DNA of 64,000 nt from a virus. The DNA is taken from the IMG/VR virus record IMGVR_UViG_3300008050_000036, positions 1 through 64,000 of that record. One strand, written 5' to 3'. Of the stretch, positions 60,186 to 64,000 are shown piece by piece (within the stretch, counting starts at the first letter, position 1; every line of letters starts with the position of its first letter). The notes beneath the pieces are model-generated. The model saw nothing but the letters and a program-made list of their open reading frames with translations, was not told where the DNA came from and did not search any database. Both the position numbers and the translations under genes were made by a program.

Positions 60186-60320
60186 TTAATCCTCCGGTTG
60201 GTTATTAAAATACTCTTTTAGGACATGAGATACAAAAGAAGATTTGCTCTCACGACCCCTTGCGGCTTCTAATTTGGCGAAAATATCATCGGACACAATC
60301 ACCGATACATGGCGGCTCAT
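60186..60320 (-). CDS. Ribbon-helix-helix transcriptional regulator (44 aa)
   Basis: A short gene of 44 codons. RHVSVIVSDDIFAKLEAARG followed by RESKSSFVSHVLKEYF is a typical Arc/CopG-like ribbon-helix-helix chain: N-terminal beta strand, helix A, turn, helix B. Such dimers bind palindromic operators. It is encoded next to the divergent plus-strand gene, and the region upstream (60321-60388) is a likely operator. Start ATG 60320 is at the edge of the divergent region; the downstream gene's GGAGG overlaps its stop. Confidence 0.75.
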   Translation of the reverse strand: MSRHVSVIVSDDIFAKLEAARGRESKSSFVSHVLKEYFNNQPED

Positions 60321-60388
60321 GGTAAATTGGGAGGGTTGTCAGCCTTATGAGGGTTATGATTATTTATGGTGTTATAGTGCGACTTTAC
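60321..60388. promoter_or_regulatory. Divergent promoter region with shared 13-mer AGGGTTGTCAGCC
   Basis: This 68-bp gap separates the RHH gene (minus) from the unknown plus-strand gene. It contains AGGGTTGTCAGCC at 60332-60344, which recurs exactly at 63861-63873 in the other divergent region. ATAAATAA-like AT-rich sequence on the minus strand near 60348-60356 could be a TATA box for the RHH gene, about 30 bp before its ATG. Operator function for the RHH protein is inferred. Confidence 0.4.
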
Positions 60389-60913
60389 ATGGCGGGTCCT
60401 AATCTCACCGAAGCGGTAATGGCTATGCGCTCGTTTCATGCAGCAAAAAACGCTTCACCCGCTAACCCTAATTTGGTGTCGTCATGGGTTCAGCGTCAAA
60501 CAAATGCTGACATTGCACCTAATTTCTCACACAATGCCGCTATTGCACTACTACACTACTACCAGCACCCACTATATGGTAATTCCAGTAATTTACCATC
60601 AACGGCTCAAGGGTGGCTACCTTTAATGCAACCCGCCGAAAACATACTATCTAATGAAGAATCGTGGATAGATACCCAAATTACGGCTAATATCAATACA
60701 ATGCTAACCCGTATTTTCACTACTGATGATATGTGGCTTCACCAATGGGGTGCAATAAACAACTTCCCGCCTGATACTCCTTTGGCTTTCATAATCAATT
60801 TTTTAATTAACCGCTTGATGAATTGTGAGGGTGCTAATGGGCCAAGTGGTGCAGGGGGAATATCTTTCACCGAACATATATTACCATCAGGTGATGATAA
60901 CTCCCTACCTTAA
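60389..60913 (+). CDS. Hypothetical protein, plus-strand gene within minus-strand array
   Basis: A 174-residue protein (from ATG 60389; a longer frame from 60347 lacks context). It is largely helical with hydrophobic and Asn/Ala-rich parts (NLTEAVMAMRSFHAAKNASP, FSHNAAIALLHYYQHPLY, LAFIINFLINRLMNCEGA) and no Cys cluster. It is the only plus-strand gene between 6906 and 63873. It converges on the gp88-like gene with a 4-bp overlap. It may be an early or regulatory gene controlled by the RHH protein. No family recognised. Confidence 0.55.
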   Translation: MAGPNLTEAVMAMRSFHAAKNASPANPNLVSSWVQRQTNADIAPNFSHNAAIALLHYYQHPLYGNSSNLPSTAQGWLPLMQPAENILSNEESWIDTQITANINTMLTRIFTTDDMWLHQWGAINNFPPDTPLAFIINFLINRLMNCEGANGPSGAGGISFTEHILPSGDDNSLP

Positions 60914-62118
60914 AATCCTTCATCAACCTTTCGTGGTTGTAATGATTTGGCTCTATTTACGATAGAAACAGATGGATTTATTTGAGGTCCAGTGTAAAAG
61001 GCATTACCTTGAGGGTCATATCTCAATTGCCCACCCCCCCTTAACTCCATTGTAGCACCTTTCTTTGAACCAATATGAGGGAAAAAGGAACTCATATTAC
61101 TTTTGCGTTGCTTTTTCCCTTCAAAACAAGAGGGACAGTTATTTTCTTCACAACTATCATCTTTCACCGAAGGGTCTGATGCAGGACAAGCAAATATGTT
61201 AGGCCCCGCTGCCCCAACACCAGTAGCAGATATTTGGGGGTGTTCTTCAACCATCTCACGGAGATAGCGGGGTATAGTAGGCAAACCTAATGTTCGGTTC
61301 ATATCATCATCCATACTTTGCCCAATCCACGGCAAACTTGCACTAACTTCCATATTTTCGGGTATTGCATCATCCCATCCTCTTGCATCAACCACATTTC
61401 TTAATGCCCTATGTTCAGCAGTAGGCATCCATGATTGTGTTTTTAGTGGGTGTTCGTTAAGAATGTTGCGGGCTATATCAAAATCCATAGCAATATGTTC
61501 TTCCCCTTGTTTTTCTCCCGCATCACTATGTCTAAAATAAGGCGTTCCGTAATCCCATGTTTTGTGAGGTAATGTAGAGGCCATAGCAGAAGCATACTTT
61601 AATTGTTCTTCATGTCCTTCATTCATCAATAACGCTACGGCGTTGCGCCATAAGGCTTTATTTTTTGAATTATACTTAAAATTAGGAGTGTTGTCATTAT
61701 AACATATATTACAAGTAGCACCTTTTTTGTCCCTATAACAACCACCCATATTACATAAAGCGTTAGGTAGGCCGTGTGTTGCACCATACATTTTATCCGT
61801 AAATCCATATCCTCCCGTTTTGGCGTTTAATCCTGTCATTATGTTAGCCGACATTCTGTTCTTAGGGCCTGAAGGCCATTTCGGGATTTGGGTTATTTCT
61901 TCGACAGGCCAATGAACTTGTAAGTCTTTTAGCCAATCATCAATTTCCTCCTTACCTTCATTTGTTTTAGTCCAATTTTTAATTTGGCCCCCTGCCCCTA
62001 CTTTTGTTGTGCCTCCTAAAGCCACGGGGTCCCACCAACCCACTTTCCCCGGTTGCCCTAATGGATAATCAAGCCCTTTAACAAGAGCCTTAGCAAGAAT
62101 CTCTACACCCAAAAACAT
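60910..62118 (-). CDS. Gp88-like Cys-rich protein
   Basis: A 402-residue protein. The core GGCYRDKKGATCNICYNDNTPNFKY...ALWRNAVALLMNE, and a later YFRHSDAGEKQ, resemble the phage 'gene product 88' family, in which a C-x-n-C-x2-CY cluster is followed by helical A/N-rich segments and an iR-x-S-GD motif. A second Cys group CPASD...CEENNCPSC resembles the C-terminal cluster of that family. A metal site is therefore likely. The family has no established biochemical role that I know. ATG 62118 is behind AGGTGAAATAA. Tentative. Confidence 0.5.
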   Translation of the reverse strand: MFLGVEILAKALVKGLDYPLGQPGKVGWWDPVALGGTTKVGAGGQIKNWTKTNEGKEEIDDWLKDLQVHWPVEEITQIPKWPSGPKNRMSANIMTGLNAKTGGYGFTDKMYGATHGLPNALCNMGGCYRDKKGATCNICYNDNTPNFKYNSKNKALWRNAVALLMNEGHEEQLKYASAMASTLPHKTWDYGTPYFRHSDAGEKQGEEHIAMDFDIARNILNEHPLKTQSWMPTAEHRALRNVVDARGWDDAIPENMEVSASLPWIGQSMDDDMNRTLGLPTIPRYLREMVEEHPQISATGVGAAGPNIFACPASDPSVKDDSCEENNCPSCFEGKKQRKSNMSSFFPHIGSKKGATMELRGGGQLRYDPQGNAFYTGPQINPSVSIVNRAKSLQPRKVDEGF

Positions 62119-62125
62119 AATTATT

Positions 62126-63760
62126 TCACCTGTTCCTGTTAAAATGCCCTAAAACGGCATCAGCCATTGCCCTTGCTACTAAGGGATTAACGGCATTTCC
62201 TATTCCTCGTTGTGATTGCGCTGCGGTTGTATCGCCTAACTTATAATTCATCGGGAAGTTCCCCAAAGCCAAAACATCTTTTTGACTCAATGGCCCTACT
62301 CCTAAATGTCCGGGTATATTACTACTGGTTAATGACGACATATGGGTATCTATTGGTTTAGTGCCATGCCATGAATACCCCTTCTTTTCAGAAGTCCACG
62401 GCGAGGGTGTATGCCCGCCACCCCTACCGGGAAATGGTGTGCCATGATGTGTTATATGAGGTTCTGTTAATAATTTTGTGGCAATTTTTGGGTCAATTAC
62501 TCCATTAGCGAGCAAACCTAAAATATAATCAGATTTACTTTCAAAATTATCGTGTTCTTCTTCCTCCATATGGGGCAAAAAGTCTTTTACTGTGTTCCAA
62601 TTTGACCTAAACTTTTGTCCGGGTGCTTCATCAAATGGTCTTTCAATGTCAATAAGTTGGTCTAATCCATAAAATCTATTACGTTGTTGTGCGCTGCCAA
62701 AATCAGCAGCATAAGTAGGCTTGCTTCTTTCTACCATCCGTTTAACCCATGCGGGAGGTTGCTTCCATTTTTGCCGACCTGATGCTAAAATGGGTTCTTT
62801 GATATTGGGGGTTTGTTCAAAGGCTGATACAAATTGGTTTTTACCTAATTTACGGCGGAGTTCATTCGCAAGGTCAAAGGTATAATTCTGTAATAACATG
62901 GTTTGAGCATGGTCTTTTTCTCCCGGCCTTGCATTACTACTATTGATACATGGTGCTGATTGAGATAAAAATACTGGCCTACCGTCTGCATGGTCTATCA
63001 TGCGCCCTGCCAATTCTTTATGTCCTAATTCGCCCTCTCCCTCGCCCAATGTCGCTTCAATTAACTCATGGTCGGGAAAATTGGCTCTAAATCGTTCTGC
63101 GGCGATTGGGTCATTTTCAACACCAATGCCCGGTTCTAAGCCACTCATCTCTAATCCAACATCAGTGCCACCCCACCCTGAAAATGTAGTATTGCCTACT
63201 ACATTATGGGGGTTTTTTTGTTTTTTGGGGCGGTTCATAAGGTTATGATAAGCAGAATATATTTCAGGGTCTAAATAATCTCGCCCCTTGAGTAAAGTGT
63301 CCCATGCTATTTCAAACGCATCTTCTGAGGCATAAAAGCCCATTTCACGTGCTTCTTTACCCTCCAATCCGGCAAACTTGCATTTATCCCATTGGTCCAA
63401 TACTTGGCGAGCATAAAAATGAAACTCCGTTGGTGGTAATTCAGGCTTACGGCTTGTGACATTATTTTGATAGAACGGGCCGGGTATATCACCTGCAAAA
63501 TCACGCAAAGCCGCTTCCAATTCTTCACAACTCATTGCATCATAGCCTTCTATAATTTTTGATTCATAGCCACGGGGTTGAATATCTGATTGCGCCAAGA
63601 GATTATACCACATTTCCCTTGCTTTACCACAACATGGGTCATTCCCCATGTCTATCTGCTCAAAATCAGGGATAGTATCTTCATCGGGTAATAGAATATC
63701 ATTAACCCGTTCCCGCAAATTACGTGGTTCAATGGCGGAAGCCTCTAAATCACCTACCAT
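62126..63760 (-). CDS. DNA cytosine-C5 methyltransferase, divergent, with N-terminal extension
   Basis: A 544-residue protein with C5-methylase motifs in order after residue 190: motif I TTFSGWGGTDVGLEMSGLEP, the cofactor acid in GIGVENDP, motif IV with catalytic-type C271 (SQSAPCINSS), then FEQTPNI at 314-320 where ENV is normal, QQRNR at 358-362 (motif VIII), and IGNAVNPLVARAM (motif X). The target-recognition part is short. The N-terminal 190 residues are not part of the family and carry the recurrent motif DAFEIAWDTLLKG (148-160) and CCGK. So it may combine methylation with another function. Catalytic cysteine is present; the ENV change raises doubt about activity. ATG 63760. Confidence 0.8.
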   Translation of the reverse strand: MVGDLEASAIEPRNLRERVNDILLPDEDTIPDFEQIDMGNDPCCGKAREMWYNLLAQSDIQPRGYESKIIEGYDAMSCEELEAALRDFAGDIPGPFYQNNVTSRKPELPPTEFHFYARQVLDQWDKCKFAGLEGKEAREMGFYASEDAFEIAWDTLLKGRDYLDPEIYSAYHNLMNRPKKQKNPHNVVGNTTFSGWGGTDVGLEMSGLEPGIGVENDPIAAERFRANFPDHELIEATLGEGEGELGHKELAGRMIDHADGRPVFLSQSAPCINSSNARPGEKDHAQTMLLQNYTFDLANELRRKLGKNQFVSAFEQTPNIKEPILASGRQKWKQPPAWVKRMVERSKPTYAADFGSAQQRNRFYGLDQLIDIERPFDEAPGQKFRSNWNTVKDFLPHMEEEEHDNFESKSDYILGLLANGVIDPKIATKLLTEPHITHHGTPFPGRGGGHTPSPWTSEKKGYSWHGTKPIDTHMSSLTSSNIPGHLGVGPLSQKDVLALGNFPMNYKLGDTTAAQSQRGIGNAVNPLVARAMADAVLGHFNRNR

Positions 63761-63873
63761 ATAATCAATCCCTAAAGGTTTGCTTTCAAAAACATTTAGG
63801 TTATTTTAACCAAAAACAATAGTATTGGACCCATAATGTTCAATCCTCAAAGGGTATGTTAGGGTTGTCAGCC
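63761..63873. promoter_or_regulatory. Divergent promoter region, C5-methylase / chaperonin
   Basis: 113-bp gap between the minus-strand methylase and the plus-strand chaperonin. It contains an inverted repeat GGTTA-TTT-TAACC at 63799-63811; on the minus strand this reads TTAAAATAA, a TATA-like box about 40 bp before the methylase ATG. The 13-mer AGGGTTGTCAGCC (63861-63873), also in the other divergent region, lies right before the chaperonin ATG. Binding factors are not identified. Confidence 0.4.
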
Positions 63874-64000
63874 ATGCAAGCATTGATAGGCTATGCCGTT
63901 TTGCCCCCATCCATGATGAACGGACCCAATGGACCCATTTTTATTTTGAAGGAAGGAACAGAAAGGAGTCAAGGCAGGAATGCTCAATTGAATAACATAG
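63874..64000 (+). CDS. Group II chaperonin (thermosome), N-terminal fragment
   Basis: Folds proteins in the host cytoplasm using ATP. The frame is open to the right edge and gives 42 residues. NGPIFILKEGTERSQGRNAQ with LNNI is a close match in pattern to the N-terminus of archaeal thermosome and eukaryotic CCT subunits, where P-I-x-I-L-x-E-G-T is followed by G-R-x-A-Q and N-I just before the stem loop. The start may be ATG 63874 or ATG 63913/63916; the usual thermosome N-terminus is near the latter. The equatorial, intermediate and apical domains are beyond the window. It is a good marker of an archaeal host; group II chaperonins are reported from viruses of Marine Group II archaea. Confidence 0.75.
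   Translation, partial: MQALIGYAVLPPSMMNGPNGPIFILKEGTERSQGRNAQLNNI

Noticed and set aside
63761-63873. A tRNA or other structured RNA in the divergent gap
   Set aside because: No cloverleaf arms or CCA-type end are visible; only short inverted repeats were found.

Overview
The window looks like part of the genome of a tailed, double-stranded DNA virus of an archaeon, most likely a marine euryarchaeal (Marine Group II / Poseidoniales-type) virus. The HK97-type virion genes (large terminase, portal, protease, major capsid protein, tape measure, tail proteins) are those of a caudovirus. The non-structural genes are archaeal or eukaryote-like: a PriS-type primase with a PriL-type iron-sulfur tail, an XPF/ERCC4 nuclease with HhH motifs, an Arf-like small GTPase, and the N-terminus of a group II chaperonin (thermosome) running off the right edge. 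The host is inferred from this mixture; no host sequence or integrase is visible. Ribosome-binding sites are mostly GGTGA/GGAGG-like, and genes are packed with ATGA or TGATG overlaps.

Layout. From 1 to about 6906 the plus strand carries a compact DNA-metabolism cluster: the C-terminal part of a cytosine-C5 methyltransferase, an N4/N6-type DNA methyltransferase, the primase, two tiny zinc-finger genes, an unknown gene, the ERCC4 nuclease, an AAA+ ATPase likely to be the replicative helicase, a DnaQ/YprB-like RNase H-fold protein, and a winged-helix protein. A 60-bp cluster of TTCAATTGAA-type repeats precedes the first zinc mini-gene.

From 63760 down to 6868 almost everything is on the minus strand, so transcription runs right to left. 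First come a second C5 methyltransferase and a gp88-like Cys-rich protein. Then come small membrane proteins, the GTPase and a ribbon-helix-helix regulator. A run of short zinc-ribbon genes follows. Next are low-complexity proteins, the terminase, a LAGLIDADG-like gene, the portal, a large protein with a DNA-ligase-like domain, the prohead protease and the major capsid protein. After these lie head-tail connector candidates, the tail tube, tail chaperones with a -1 frameshift signal, the tape measure, and about 18 kb of very large tail/baseplate genes. The cluster ends in two small basic or zinc-ribbon genes that converge on the plus-strand cluster. One plus-strand gene of unknown function (60389-60913) interrupts the minus-strand array.

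The most notable unexplained feature is a short peptide motif, consensus A-F-x-x-x-W-[SA]-[VI]-[VL]-K, in at least eight otherwise unrelated proteins, four of them adjacent zinc-ribbon mini-proteins. It behaves like a shared tag or docking segment. Other points are a classical X-XXY-YYZ frameshift heptamer (CCCTTTG) joining the two tail-chaperone frames, a ligase-like domain inside a head-module protein, and a virus-encoded Arf-like GTPase. No DNA polymerase, integrase, tRNA or CRISPR array was seen. Genes missing here (rest of the chaperonin, polymerase) probably lie outside the window.
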